Below are positions 48,645 to 60,459 of a stretch of 64,000 nt of DNA, piece by piece. Origin of the DNA: Trema orientale. Its lineage: Eukaryota; Streptophyta; Magnoliopsida; Rosales; Cannabaceae. Both the position numbers and the translations under genes were made by a program. The DNA is taken from assembly GCA_002914845.1 (NCBI GenBank), contig JXTC01000044.1, forward strand, positions 124,001-188,000, read 5' to 3'. Below the pieces are notes generated by a model, which was not told where the DNA came from, searched no databases, and saw only the letters and a list, made by a program, of their open reading frames with translations. The first letter of the stretch is position 1. Every line of letters starts with the position of its first letter.

Positions 48645-51154
48645 TTAGGCATCTGTTCTACCATCCTTCAACTTCCACAGCTCAAGCAGGCCAATCACAT
48701 GGTCAGTGTAAGGGCAAGACTCCACAAAGCTGGGGTGTCCCGTGGCGCAACCCAAGTTCATCATACGGCCCTCGGCTAGGACGATGACACCCGTGTTGGT
48801 TTCCGGGAAATACCACTTGTCCGTTTGGGGACTGACGGTGATCCTCCTCACACCCGGGTAGGTCTCCAGCCCCTCCATGTCAATATCATTGTCAAACTGG
48901 CCAATGCTGCAGATAACGGCGTTGTTCTTCATCTTCCTCATGTGTTCGACCGTGATGCTGTCCTTGTAATCGGTGGTGGTGACGAAGAAGTCAGCCATGG
49001 AGATGAAGTCATCAATGTGCTTGACTGGAAAACCGTCCACGAGAGCGTCAAAGACATAGTCGGGGTTGTTCTCGGTGACGAACACCTTAGCTCGGGCTTC
49101 CTTGAGGGCATCCGCACAACCCTTGCCAACTTCTCCGTATCCGCAGACGACGGCAGCCTTTTCGGCAATGCTGTCGCCAGTGTAAGCCCTCCTCAAACCT
49201 TCTACGAGAGAGAGGCGGGGACCATACCAGTTGTCGAACTGTTTGCGCAGACCATAGATCAGCAACCAATTAAGGGAAAGTATAAGATACTGACAGGAAA
49301 AATAGAAGTAATATATATATATGCAGAATTTCGAATCTTATAAACAAACCAATTTTTTACCTACTCATGACACATGGAAAAGCATAAGCAAGCAAAAAAG
49401 AGATTTTTATTACAAAATTTAAAGAAAAAAAATTATTTTGATTTGGGCACATATAAAAGAGAAGTTCCGGAAAAGAAAAAGCCCGACAACATTTTTATTT
49501 TTAGTTTTTCCTTTCTAAAAGTGAAGGTGAAGATACTTTTTATAAGACAAGTTCTACAATTCATTTCACTTTCACTAGAAAACAAACATTAATACAAATA
49601 CGTTTCTATTCATTATCGATCTCTTCCTCAAACATATTGATTGTTGTTCTCATATTACATGCAAAAGAAACAGAAGACAAGTAAATATTGATTGTTTTCG
49701 TCATATTACATGCAAAAGAAACAGAAGACAAGTAACTGAAATCAAAACAAACACTTGGTACAATACATAAACTTACTTCAAGAACAAATAATGATATTAA
49801 CCTAACGGTTTAATACATAAACTTACTTCAAGAACAAATAATGATATTAACCTAACAGTTTAACTCCCAAACAGGCAATACAGCTCAGCAGAAAAAACAT
49901 GGTATAGTGCTAATATCTAAGTGATACGATGAAAAACTGGAAGAAAAGTAATGCTTTGTTTGGAACTCAGAATTTAACGGGAAAAAAATTGTGCGAAAAT
50001 TAAGGACAAATTGAAGACGTAAGACAAAATTTTTTTCCTATAAAAAGTAAATAATTTTTTATTTTGGGAATCTAATAATAGAAATTCTAAACAATTCAAA
50101 ATCATATTAAATTAATCTTCAATTTTTATTTTTATTTTCATTTGTTGTTAGAAACGAAACAGGAGAAATTAAGGGCGCGTTTGGTATAAGATTCGAATCA
50201 TATTCTTCAAATTCAGAAACAACATTTATATAGAAAGTTGGAAAGATGAATGTTTTATCCTTTCAACTTTCTACATGAAAACTGTTTCTGAATGTGAAGA
50301 ATAGAATTCGAATCCTATACCAAACGCGCTCTAAAATCCCTTAAATTTTTTTTAATCCGGAAGTCCAAGGTGTATAGAGGAGCTCCCAATCCAATTGTAA
50401 AAAAATACATAGAATATACACAGTCAGTTACCATTCTCTTGGTGGGTGAGTCATTAATATCGATGGCTTCCAAAAAGGTACCATCAGCCTGCATCTTCGA
50501 AAGCATCTGGATTCCATCTGTGCTCATCTCGGAGACACCAACAAGTCTATCCTTCATCCTGTGGAACCTCTGTGGGTCACTCTTCAACCCGTCCCTAATA
50601 CTCGTCAGCATGACCCGCAACTTGGGATCCTCAGTACTACTGGAGGACAGACCAGGCAACTGACCAGTCTTCTCGTACATCTTCTCGGCCTTGATCCCCT
50701 CGCGGATGAAGCGCGTGATGTCACCTCCATCGTCTATGATCAGATCGGGACCACCATGTTGACCCCAGTCGAGTGCTCGCTCCATACACCACAGGTACTC
50801 CTGGGGGGTCTGGCCGTTCCAGGCGAAGACGGAGGCGCAGTCGCCGGCCATGATAGCGGCGGCTGTGGAGTCATTGATCCAGTGGGTGCCGCGGGAGCAA
50901 ACGCGGACCTCGGCGCCGAGGTTGTTGAGGGTTTTGATGAGGACGCCGGCACGGCTGGTCACGGCGATGGAGGCGCTGATCTTGGCGCCCTTTAAGGGCT
51001 GATTCGGGCCGTACTTGGTCCGTACGGCCTCGAGACTTGTCATCTCCATCGTCGCCTGGTCTAGTTCGGTCCAGATACGGTCGAAGCCGGTTCGGGAGAT
51101 GTCCTTGACCTTGTATTCTCGGCCTGATGCGGTTCGATCGACGGAGAGATCCAT
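48645..51154 (-). CDS. SAHH-like paralog, C-terminally truncated and catalytically degenerate (438 aa)
   Basis: Exons 51154-50432 and 49238-48645 join in phase at the same intron position as SAHH, giving 438 uninterrupted codons. Fold and NAD motif remain ([29 protein letters not shown], Lys186 and Asp190 equivalents). Differences from active SAHH, in human numbering: His55 to Ala, Cys79-Asn80 to Arg-Gly, Cys195 to Pro (WYGPRLS), His301 to Gln (SIGQFD). The protein stops after ELWKLKDGRTDA, so the last 55-60 residues are gone, including the Lys426/Tyr430 tail. Hydrolase activity is therefore unlikely. It kept a possible TATA (CCTATATTTT on the minus strand, about 51230) and an open frame, so it is either a young pseudogene or a protein with another role, such as binding NAD or active SAHH. 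Tail-to-tail with SAHH, so probably a local inverted duplicate. Confidence 0.85.
49635..49864. repeat. Two tandem duplications in the SAHH-like intron
   Basis: ATTACATGCAAAAGAAACAG plus neighbours occurs twice (about 49638-49735, period about 50). AATACATAAACTTACTTCAA plus neighbours occurs twice (about 49762-49862, period about 50). Both are nearly identical pairs, hence recent. Confidence 0.85.
50173..50331. mobile_element. 159-bp Tourist-like MITE in the SAHH-like intron
   Basis: Nearly the entire element is an inverted repeat: GGGCGCGTTTGGTATAAGAT at the left, the inverse of GAGCGCGTTTGGTATAGGAT at the right. It is flanked by TAA at 50170-50172 and 50332-50334. A 3-bp TWA-type duplication is typical of PIF/Harbinger MITEs. 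Located 100 bp downstream of the exon 1 splice site on the gene strand. Confidence 0.75.
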
Positions 51155-51924
51155 TATGTGTGAGGGAGATAGATGGAGATGTTGATCTAGTTTAGTTTAG
51201 TTTAGGGTTTATGGAGAGGAGCTGAGGAAGAAAATATAGGGATGGGGTAATTTTTGATCAAGAGTAATCCAATATAATAAAGCACACAAGGCAGTAACCT
51301 ACTACTGCTGACCCATTCATTCAAAACAATTTTTATAAAACGATACGAAAAGAGTCTCGTTTTGTTTTCGTTTTTTTTTTCCCTTTCGGTGGGGTGTAAT
51401 CACTCGGTAGACCAACTGATGATCTGACCAGGGCGGGCTGGGTGGCTGAAGGGTAGGCCACCGAGACAATGGCCAAAACCGTCCCTTCGGCCGAGGCTCT
51501 CCTATGGAGTCGACCGTCATATAGTTTACTCTGTTTTTACGCCTAATTTTAGTTGTTTAATTCTTTCTTTTTAGAAATGATACCAATAGCACAAGTCGAA
51601 CAAAACAAAACAAATAATAATAATAATAATACCAATAGCTGATCTAAAATTACACTTCTGACGATTCGTGATTTATAGTTCTTTTGTCCCAATTTCTGGG
51701 TATTACTTGTTAATTTGTTATACTTTGACAATTTATGTTCTTACAAAGACAAAAATCTATTGATTGAAATATCGATTTTTATATATACATATATGACCCT
51801 CTTCTATAAAATTGATGATTTTAACCGATTAACTATGTTAATCTTTTTCGGTTTTAACGGTAAAGTGTTGTTATAATATAAAAAATAATAATGAAAGAAA
51901 AGTAAAGTTAGTCAAATTTAACTA
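51155..51924. other. SAHH-like promoter region and flank
   Basis: Contains the putative TATA at about 51230 and, at about 51390-51530, a GC-richer stretch with a 67-codon minus-strand frame that matches nothing I recognise. The rest is AT-rich. Confidence 0.45.
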
Positions 51925-52470
51925 TAGTAGGGATATTAGTGTAATTTTCTTAAAATCTAAGGAGTGCTAGTGTGGATATCTTTTGTCCAGCGGGTGTTGC
52001 TAATTTTCTTTTGAAAAGGACTAAAATTTTAACAAAAAAATATAATGTGTTTTGGGTTTTCCCAAGATTAATCCTAATACATATATTAGTGCTAGTTAAA
52101 TACAAAATTACCAAGACTTAAGCTAACTCACGTAAATTATATGTAGTACAGAAGAAACGACATTGACTCAAGAAAATAATACATCATTTAGACTTGAACT
52201 ATACATCGTTTGGAGCTCCCTCAACTATGCTTGAACTACATGTCACTTAGATGCAAACTACATGTCATTCAAGCCCAAATTATATGTCGTAAGAGACCAT
52301 TTTTTCTCAAGAGCAAGCTGTCCCTAGATTTCTAGAATATTCTTTATAGCTTAAACTTTAAGTTAAACTACTTGTAATAAAAAAATTTGTACAATTAAGT
52401 TCTTGTAGAGGTTTGATACCTCATCTACTTAAGGCCTAAGGCATCTTGTACTACAAGGCAACTCATTGCC

Positions 52471-52478
52471 TATAAATA
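52471..52478 (+). promoter_or_regulatory. TATA box of the retrotransposon LTR
   Basis: TATAAATA followed by AGGGTTCAAA and a T-rich leader, a layout typical of plant LTR promoters. It is the best local candidate for the U3 promoter. Confidence 0.5.
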
Positions 52479-53865
52479 AGGGTTCAAACCTTCATTTTGT
52501 AGATCATCATTCAGCTCATTTACTCTTAATACAATACTCTCCTTTATCTCTTCATTCCTACAGCATTCTCATCTTGGTCTCTCTTTTGTTCTTGTTCATC
52601 CGAAGTATTAAAACTTCTCTTTCTTATAGTTTTGATTAATACTGAAGCCCTTTTGTCCTATTTTTTTTTTCCCAATCTTTTCCATTATCTATCAATCTCT
52701 CACGCATTCTTTTGTATTAATTCCTTACATCACTATCACTTATTTCTCATCTAACCATGACTATCCTCACTATCACCTCCTTTTATTCTCGTTAATCTCG
52801 AAGCCACTGTTGCCATTTTCTTACCATTAATCCCACAAAGTTTTGTCTTCACTTTATGCCAAGTTCCACCCGTGATTATTATACCTTCATTCACGCGTAT
52901 ATAATCACCATCCTCTCATCCGATCACTTTGTGCAAATATCATCAAATAATTCCAAAATGGGCCTTTGACCACCCCATAGTCACTTTTATGAACCGATCA
53001 CATTTCTTGTTGTTATCACCATCACCATCTTCACTTGATTTCTAGTCAAGCCGTGACCAATCAAAGGCAATTTTTAATTCATCTTCATATATATTTTCTC
53101 ATACACATACATACATATAAATTCTTACATTTTTATGTGTTCATATATGTATAGGATATAATTAATAAATCTATATCTCTAATTATTTATATAGGCTTAG
53201 GTAATCTTACACATATCCATTTTTATATCTATATTTATTTCTTTGCATATTATAGGCTCAATAGTTACTTTATATTATTTTCTATCTAATAATTAATTTT
53301 ATACTATTTTTTTATTATCCTATTAATTTTATGTTATCTTTTCTACTAAGTTGTGCAACAAGTTTCTTTGTATGTAATTTCTAACTCGTATACTTTAGTG
53401 ATCCTTGGGCATCGAGTTGCTATCTACAATCTCGTGCTTGACCTGTAGCACAAGTTCGAGGTGTTGTGCTCTCTTTATTATATATATATATATATATATC
53501 TGTCTTGTATCTCTATGATCCAGTGGGTAATTTGTATTGTTGCTCTAAGTGCGATCAATTATTCTGCTTCCCCTTCTCCGTAAAGTAATTTGTAACCTTG
53601 AGTGTGATCGGTTACTTTGCTCCCCTTTTAATTATTGTGAGCATTTATTTATAATCTGTGTTGTTTTCTCTCGCAACTGGCCACGTCGCTTTATTTAAAG
53701 TTCAGTACCTTAATTTTTGTTATTTATTATTATTTCCAATAATATGACTGGATTTACCGCCTTGTAATTTTAATCCCTCTAATTAACTAAAATTGGTATA
53801 TGGGCGATATCGCTTTCGTCAGTTTCTAACTATTTATTTTTTCTGTAATTTATTTCTGTTGCTAA

Positions 53866-54012
53866 CTTCTAGTTGATACCATAGTCGGTTTATTTGCCTC
53901 AGTCAACTAGCAATATTTAATTCTTTGTCTATTTATTTATTATATTATTATATTACTTCTAGTCCTTAGTTGATAATATAGTCGGTTTATTCGCCTTAGT
54001 CAATTTTTAATA
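53866..54012. repeat. Internal duplication in the LTR-like region
   Basis: AGTTGATA(C/A)(C/T)ATAGTCGGTTT and the following CGCC/TGCC...AGTCAA segment occurs twice, about 100 bp apart. It lies in the region taken as the LTR. Confidence 0.6.
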
Positions 54013-54259
54013 TTATTTTATTCCTGCTTATTCCTATGCATACTAAGTGAGTCATCTTTGTAACCGCCAATCTTGTGAGATATGTAGAAAGAGTTGTTCT
54101 CATTACGACCGCATATTCTTTTTCAATATGTGGAAGTGTTGTGATGACTCTTTCTACTGTGCATTCTAATGTTCTAATAAAATTATCCTCTACTTTGTTG
54201 TAATTAAGTACAAGTCATACTAGTTAATCTAGAGCACAACTCCGACCCCGAACATTAAA

Positions 54260-54278
54260 AGGCAACTTTGCTGGGGAG
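54260..54278 (+). other. Primer-binding-site-like sequence
   Basis: AGGCAACTTTGCTGGGGAG resembles the form TGGCGACTCYGCTGGGGA used by Tat/Ogre-type elements, with CpG positions changed to CpA or TpG-like forms. It lies between the LTR-like region and gag, where a PBS belongs. Confidence 0.5.
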
Positions 54279-54559
54279 TAGCCAAGGAAAACTAGGTTTC
54301 TTCAGTGTCCCTAAGATCCTCGAAAGTTATCTCGGACCTCTGTTTTATCTGTCTTTAAAATCTTCCTAAATTTCTGTTAAATTTTTATCCTGAAATTCTG
54401 CCAATTTATCTTCTTGAAGCTCCGTCAAATTTCTTTCCAAAATTTCATTTAATTGTTTTTGTCCCGAAATTCTGTTGAATTTTTATCCCCTTCTTTCCAA
54501 AAATTTCCTCTAAAAAAAAAATCCCATTTCTTTCTTTTTCTCCTTTCCTCAAAATGCAG

Positions 54560-57250
54560 ACGAGCAAAATCTGGTAATCAATACCGAAGCTCAAGCTCTC
54601 CTAGTTAAATTAGCAGCTTCACTAGATAGCATAAGATAAACTCAAGCAGACATGCAATTTTCTCACACCGAAATTCTCCAAAGGATTACCAATATCAAAA
54701 AATCAAATAGAGTTGGACTTTTTACTCTAGCTTCACCTCACAACAACACTTCTCATGCCTCAAATCAAGACTCTACCAATCCTACTGCCACAACTTTAAT
54801 TGGTACTGATAATGAAGCTTCCAAAAGTTTTATTACAAAAGAAGAACTACAAGAAATGCTCAATTTTGGAGTAGAAAAAGCTAGCAAGCTTATTGCTACA
54901 GTGGACTTCTAGCCTCCATATCCTGTAAGTATTCTTTCCAAGCCATATCCGAAGGATTATACTAATCCTTGATTTAAGAAATTCGATGGGAAGAAAGGAA
55001 ATGCTAGGAAACATGTCATTAGTTTTTTAGATGATCTGAGAATCTATGTCAACGACTATGAATTAAGGCTGAGAGAGTTCTCAAAATCTCTCATTGACTA
55101 AGCATACTCATGGTTCGTCAATTTACCAGCAAGCAGTATTAGTACCTGAGAGGAATTGGTAATGACATTTTGCACAAAATTCTTTGTAGCAGAATGCAAG
55201 TTAGAGTTATCCAATCTCTCCAGCACAACGCAAAGGGAAGATGAATCTTTTACAGCCTATGTGAACAGATTCAAAGAAATAGCTCTTGGCTGCAAAGAAA
55301 TTATCTCAAAAGAAGAATTGATTTGAGTGTGTATTAACAGAATGCAAGCTGAATACAAAGTTCATATTGAAAATCATATGAGCTCAAATTTTGCCCAACT
55401 AATGTTCAGAGTTAGCAACACTGAAGTAGCAGTAGCAAAAATGCGCAAAGCTATGCCTGATAAAAGAACTACTACTGAAATTTGGAACAAATACCTTTCT
55501 CCAAAAGAATGAAAGATGTTGCTACAGTTGATAAATACCAATGAGATAGAAGATCAGTCAATTCTGCCAGAAATACCACTTACCAATGATAGAATCAATA
55601 TTTTAGTGCGAGCCTGGATAGAAGATGGAGTTTTGATACCTACAGCCCAGGAGACAACTAACACATGAAACGATGCAAGATCTCAAATATTGCTTGCTAC
55701 ATAAAAGAGTGCACCATATCACATCGGATTGTTATATTGTCCGAAGAGTTTATCATGAAAAAGTTCAACGAGGTGAAATTCTGATTGGATAACAAAACAA
55801 AGGGCTGAAAATAATCCTTTTTCCAATCATGAAAGAAGGCAAGTAAATATATGCACAGCTATTGATCCAACTGTCGACGATCCTGCTAATGAAGAACCAT
55901 CAAAAGGAGAAGAAATAAATATAATGATGAAAAATCTTATGAAGTCTTAAGCTTTCGAAAATTTGTTCGATATTTTAGAATTTGGAGATGAAACTCGTAA
56001 AGAAGTTACACAAGCAATTTTTAAGATATCTCAATAGTTTGATCCTCAATGTTACTCTATTAACCATGCTGTTAGAAAAATTGCCAAAAGAGATGAGGAT
56101 ACAGTCACATTTTCTAAGAAAGATGTGTAAGTTATGAACTTCAGTCATAATGAACTACTTTACGTGAAAGCTAAAGTAAATGACACTCTATTCAAACGAG
56201 CTTTGGTAGACAATGGCTCATCAGTTAATCTCATGTCTTGGCAAGTTTTCAAAGTATCCGAAATTCAAGAAAGTAAACTGATTGTGTAAACTACACCATT
56301 TGTCACTTTTGCGTCAAGTTTTCATACTACAAAAGGGCATGTTAATGTGGATTTGCAAGTTTAACCAATTTAAGCACCAGCTAAATTCTTTATAATTGAT
56401 ATGGATGCATTCTATTATTTGCTGCTTGGGAGACCATAGATTCACCATAATCAAGTGATACCTTCTACTTTGCATCAGTGTTTGAAAGCGATAATAGGTA
56501 AAAGAGAAATTCTAGTGCCTACAACTAAAGCTCTGTTTACTCAACAAGAAGTTTTCTGGATAGAAGCTACATTCTTTAATAACATTTCTGATAGGCCAAA
56601 TGAAACAAAGCCATAAGGAGTATTGTTATACACAACTTTTGATGCAATAGGTTCATCCTCAAACAACATAATAGAGATTGATTCAGTAGACTTAAAAGAA
56701 TCTTCTCTTCAGCGAATTACACTACTTGACGGGAGGATCACTTATCAATTTTGAAGTTACGGCGATGCCAGCAATGACCTCATGAGCCTAGAAAGTGTTC
56801 ATCTTATACAGAATTCATAACGAGTAGAAACCATTCTACTCGCTCCAGAAAAATTACAAGATGAGCCTAAGAATCCTCAAAAAGGATTCAAGAAGATAAA
56901 TTTGGCAGAAGATAGTGACGAAAAATTAACATTTATTTCTGCCTAATTAGAGCCTGATTTTGAAGCAGCTCTAATAAAATTGTTGAAAGAATACCATGAC
57001 GTTTTTGCATGGACCTATAAAGACAAGCAAGGATTAAGAAGTAAATTAATCACACATGAGCTTATTGTAAACCCTACTTTCAAGCCAGTTAAGTAGATTG
57101 TGAGGAATTTCGGCAATCAAATTCAGCTGCAAATAAAAAATGAGATAGAAAAATTGTTAGAAGCTGGGTCCATAAAACCATGCATACATACGACATGATT
57201 GGCAAATATAGTACCAGTAAGAAAGAAGAATGGGCAAATCAGAATATCTT
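54560..57250 (+). pseudogene. Ty3/gypsy gag-pol pseudogene (gag, protease, start of RT)
   Basis: Plus-strand frames show a gag domain (AYSWFVNLPASS, then FTAYVNRFKEIALGC, about 55000-55500), an aspartic protease (ALVDNGSSVNLM at about 56205 with Asn in place of the usual Thr/Ala after Asp; then YYLLLGRP...PSTLHQCLK at about 56410-56490), and the start of reverse transcriptase (EKLLEAGSIKPC and VRKKNGQIRI, ending near 57250). The reading is interrupted by more than ten stops and some frame changes. RT core, RNase H and integrase are absent. Non-functional. Confidence 0.85.
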
Positions 57251-57466
57251 AACAAGGGAATTAGTGTAATTTCTTAAATAATAAAGGGCGTTAGAGTGAA
57301 TATCTTTGTCCAGTGAGTGTCACTAATTTTTCTTTGAAAATAACTAAATTTTTTACAAAACATGGAGATTTTAGAAAAATCTCATAAACATCGTAATTTC
57401 TCTAAATACATAAATTAGAAAATTAATGTGTAATTAAATAGTCGGAATAATATCAAAAAGAAACAT

Positions 57467-57919
57467 GACTTTTAGTCTTTTATCAAAAGAAACCTATGCA
57501 TTTTTACTAATATCAAATAAAATTTTTTATTTGTGTTTTTTTATCAAATCTCACCAAATCCACATGCATATTCAAAATTAGAGTTAAAAAATTATTGAAA
57601 ACAAATATTTTAGACTTTTCAAATCAGGTAAGAGAATTTTTTTTAAAAAGAATTTTTGTATGTTTGAAACCTGTCATTTATTGGTTTCCTAATGGATTTC
57701 AAATCATTTTTTTGGTCTAGATGATTACCTTATGACTATTTATATAGATATTAATAGATAATTTTAAAGAATAAAAATATTTTTGTAATAATTTTAAACT
57801 TCAATATTGACCATACATGTGAATCCGGTGAGATTTGAAAAAAAAAAAAATACAAATAGAAAGGTTTTATTTGATATTAATGAAAAGGCCTGAGTTATTT
57901 TACTAAAAAGCAAAAAGTA
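57467..57919. mobile_element. About 453-bp long-inverted-repeat element
   Basis: The left arm contains ACTAATATCAAATAAAAT and CAAATCTCACC; the inverse of the right arm contains ATTAATATCAAATAAAAC and CAAATCTCACC. Arms are about 130 bp. No target duplication identified. It lies just to the right of the retrotransposon relic. Confidence 0.6.
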
Positions 57920-58882
57920 GTAGATTTTTTATAATATTATCCCTTTATTAGTCTCATTAAATTATGATCTCTGAATAGATATATTTCATTATAATACCTT
58001 TGAATATATATGTTTCATTATAATTCTAGAGGGTAAAAATATGTTTGGTTTCTTAGTCTCTACAAAGATTACACATGGTATGCAGAGATCTAGCTAGTCA
58101 AGATAAAAATAAGATTAGGATATAAGATGAGTATTCAACCGTTTTGTGACGTATGGTCAAATATATTTACTAAGTAAGGCCTGTTGCAATTATACTAAGT
58201 GGACTATCATAAAACAAGATTTAACACATGTGAGTGGGGAGTGCACAACTGAAAGTGAGCAAATAAGATAAGGATATTGATGATTGTTATTACACGACGT
58301 ATATTAGCATAAAATGGGATTTAATGTATGAACTCCGATATGAATATACAGCTAAGAACGTATATAGATGAATCAATTAGATGACTAATTAATTTGTATG
58401 TATGAATAATAAAATCGACCAATTTGGTGGCTAGGCCCTCTATATATTATACTAATATGCTTTCATATATATAAAATTTAGTCAGATATGTGATATTCAG
58501 CTAAACTATCAGATGAAGACAATATAATAAATGGAATAAGTAGTATAAATATAACAATAAGTAAATATTAGTCTCTTCTAAATTTTCCCAGGTAAATACA
58601 ACTCAAAATAATAACAAAATGTAATAGTGAATTGAATAAACTACATAGGAGACGGTAATAATTCAAGTGAAGCTATACTTCTCACACAAACCTATTATTA
58701 TCCTCTCTTCATATAGATAACATTGATTTTTTTTTAACTCTATACTTTAGTGTTGCTCTTCTACTGTTCAACTACCTCCTTAAGTAAATGATTCTAGGAG
58801 TTTTGTATAGCACCTCTTTAGGCTTATACAAATTGTTTCCCTCGTAATGTTCGCCTAATCACCTAGACTTGTAAGTTTATAG
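57920..58882. other. Gene-free AT-rich DNA
   Basis: Short frames only, with TATATA runs. I see no gene or repeat ends. Confidence 0.5.
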
Positions 58883-58891
58883 GTGTTGGTC

Positions 58892-59502
58892 ACGTAATTT
58901 GCAGTAAAAATTCCTAACATTTAGTATCTTTGGCATTTAACCTTTAATTCTTGGCATTTAAATCCCAAACCTCTCATGACAGTTGCATCCATTAGTCTCT
59001 GTCAAATCCATTTTCATCCTCCGTTAAGGGACCATGTGCTTCTCATGGTAGCTGCCTGGAGAGGTACTTAATGAAACAAAACCGTGGAAACTTTCCCTAC
59101 AAAGAAACGACGACGCAATTGCTCGATCAATAGGTCAGGTACCAGCAAAGGAAGATAAAATCTCACCTTGATTTTGTATGGAAAGTCTCCTCCTTTGACA
59201 GGTCTAAACTTCTTCTTTATATTTTTTTCTATTTTTAACTCTTAATTTTAATTATAATGGACCACCAAAGCAAAAAAGTTGTCCTCCTCTCAAAAGAAAA
59301 AAGAAAAAAAGAAAAGTATAAACAATTTTCCTAATCAGATATATATTTAGTGCTCTAGTATGACATGCTCATTAAAATTTCTTTATGCATTCGAATTTCT
59401 AATCTTCAGGCAAAAAAGCAACTCTCCAAAATAAATAAATATGTATAGAAATTGCATAGAGAGAACTAGGAAGGCAAGGAATACTATGATCTAATACAAG
59501 CA

Positions 59503-59553
<51 letters not shown>

Positions 59554-60231
59554 ATGAAGAAGTAATGAAAAGAATTATGTATATTATAAAGATTCTATAT
59601 AGAATTTCAAAACACCCGTGTCTCCGTTTCTCCCTCAATTTATTATTTAAAGTTCTCCAAACTAGCTCCATAACAAAATCTCGAAACCAAAATTCCCAGC
59701 TTTACTATCAATTTTAGAATCTAATCTTCAAAATTTTCTCTAACCCATCATGCTGGCATTTTCCCCCAATAATACCAATAAATAATTGTGCTAGAAAGTT
59801 GAAGCCTCAATATTCAGGAGCATTGAGGAGCTAGTAGATCTCTTTTTCAAGACACCTGCTGATGGGAAAACATGAATCCTGAGGATAAGTGCTTGGTTTT
59901 AACATCTCAATGGCTTGGTTGAGGAGAACGTCGTCAGGAGATTAATGGAGGTCAGGATGGTGAAGGCGGGTGATTCACACCTAGATGTACAAATTTTTAA
60001 GTCAATTACCTCTCCCAATTGGAGCACATGGGTGTTTCCAAAAGAAAAAAAAAAATGGAGCACGTGGGACCTTGTGGTGTTCTAACGGAAGATGAGAATG
60101 AATTTGATAGAGCGACTAACAAATGCAACTGTTCTGGAAGGTTTGGGATTTACATGTCAAGAATTAAAGGTTGTGGGCTTAAATGCTAAAGACGCTAGCT
60201 AAACGTTAGGGATTTTTGCTGCAAATTATCC
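58892..60231. mobile_element. Non-autonomous Mutator-like element, 1340 bp, perfect 9-bp duplication
   Basis: Flanked by GTGTTGGTC at 58883-58891 and 60232-60240. The terminal inverted repeats are about 150-170 bp, sharing AATTTGCAG(T/C)AAAAATYCC, CCTTTAATTCTTG and AATCCCAAACCT. No transposase is visible. The interior holds a long (AT)n run and, at about 59790-59990, a less AT-rich stretch that may be a captured fragment, but its source is not recognised. Confidence 0.85.
59503..59550. repeat. (AT)n microsatellite inside the MULE
   Basis: About 22 AT dinucleotides in a row, in the middle of the 1340-bp element. Likely polymorphic and able to form a cruciform. Confidence 0.9.
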
Positions 60232-60459
60232 GTGTTGGTCTAATGAGGAATTTCCTCAATTGTGGGCTCTTAGACCCACTAACCCAAGTTAGTCACTATC
60301 ATTTCTATACATAGCATGTTCTTGTCCGTTCATCTTTAGAACTGTAATCATGCCCAAATATACATGGTACACTCTGAGTCATTGGTGATCTTCATCTCAC
60401 AAGTATTTGGACGCATGTCAACTCCCCAACTAGAATTTTCACATTCTTTAATAATATTG

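Larger units (their letters stand above)
51925..57360 (+). mobile_element. Decayed Ty3/gypsy retrotransposon with flanking direct repeats
   Basis: A left region of about 2.3 kb with a promoter-like TATAAATAAG (52471) looks like a long 5' LTR. It is followed by a PBS-like GGCAACTTTGCTGGGGAG (54261-54278), similar to the tRNA-Arg type PBS I recall for Tat/Ogre elements. Gag, protease and the start of reverse transcriptase follow. The element breaks off within RT near 57250. About 120 bp of diverged direct repeat (TTAGTGTAATTT...GTCCAG) flanks both sides, at about 51925-52045 and 57243-57360. LTR limits are not firmly set. Confidence 0.75.

Noticed and set aside
48825..49343. 172-codon plus-strand frame opposite the SAHH-like exon 2
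   Set aside because: Antisense shadow; the minus-strand frame clearly matches SAHH.
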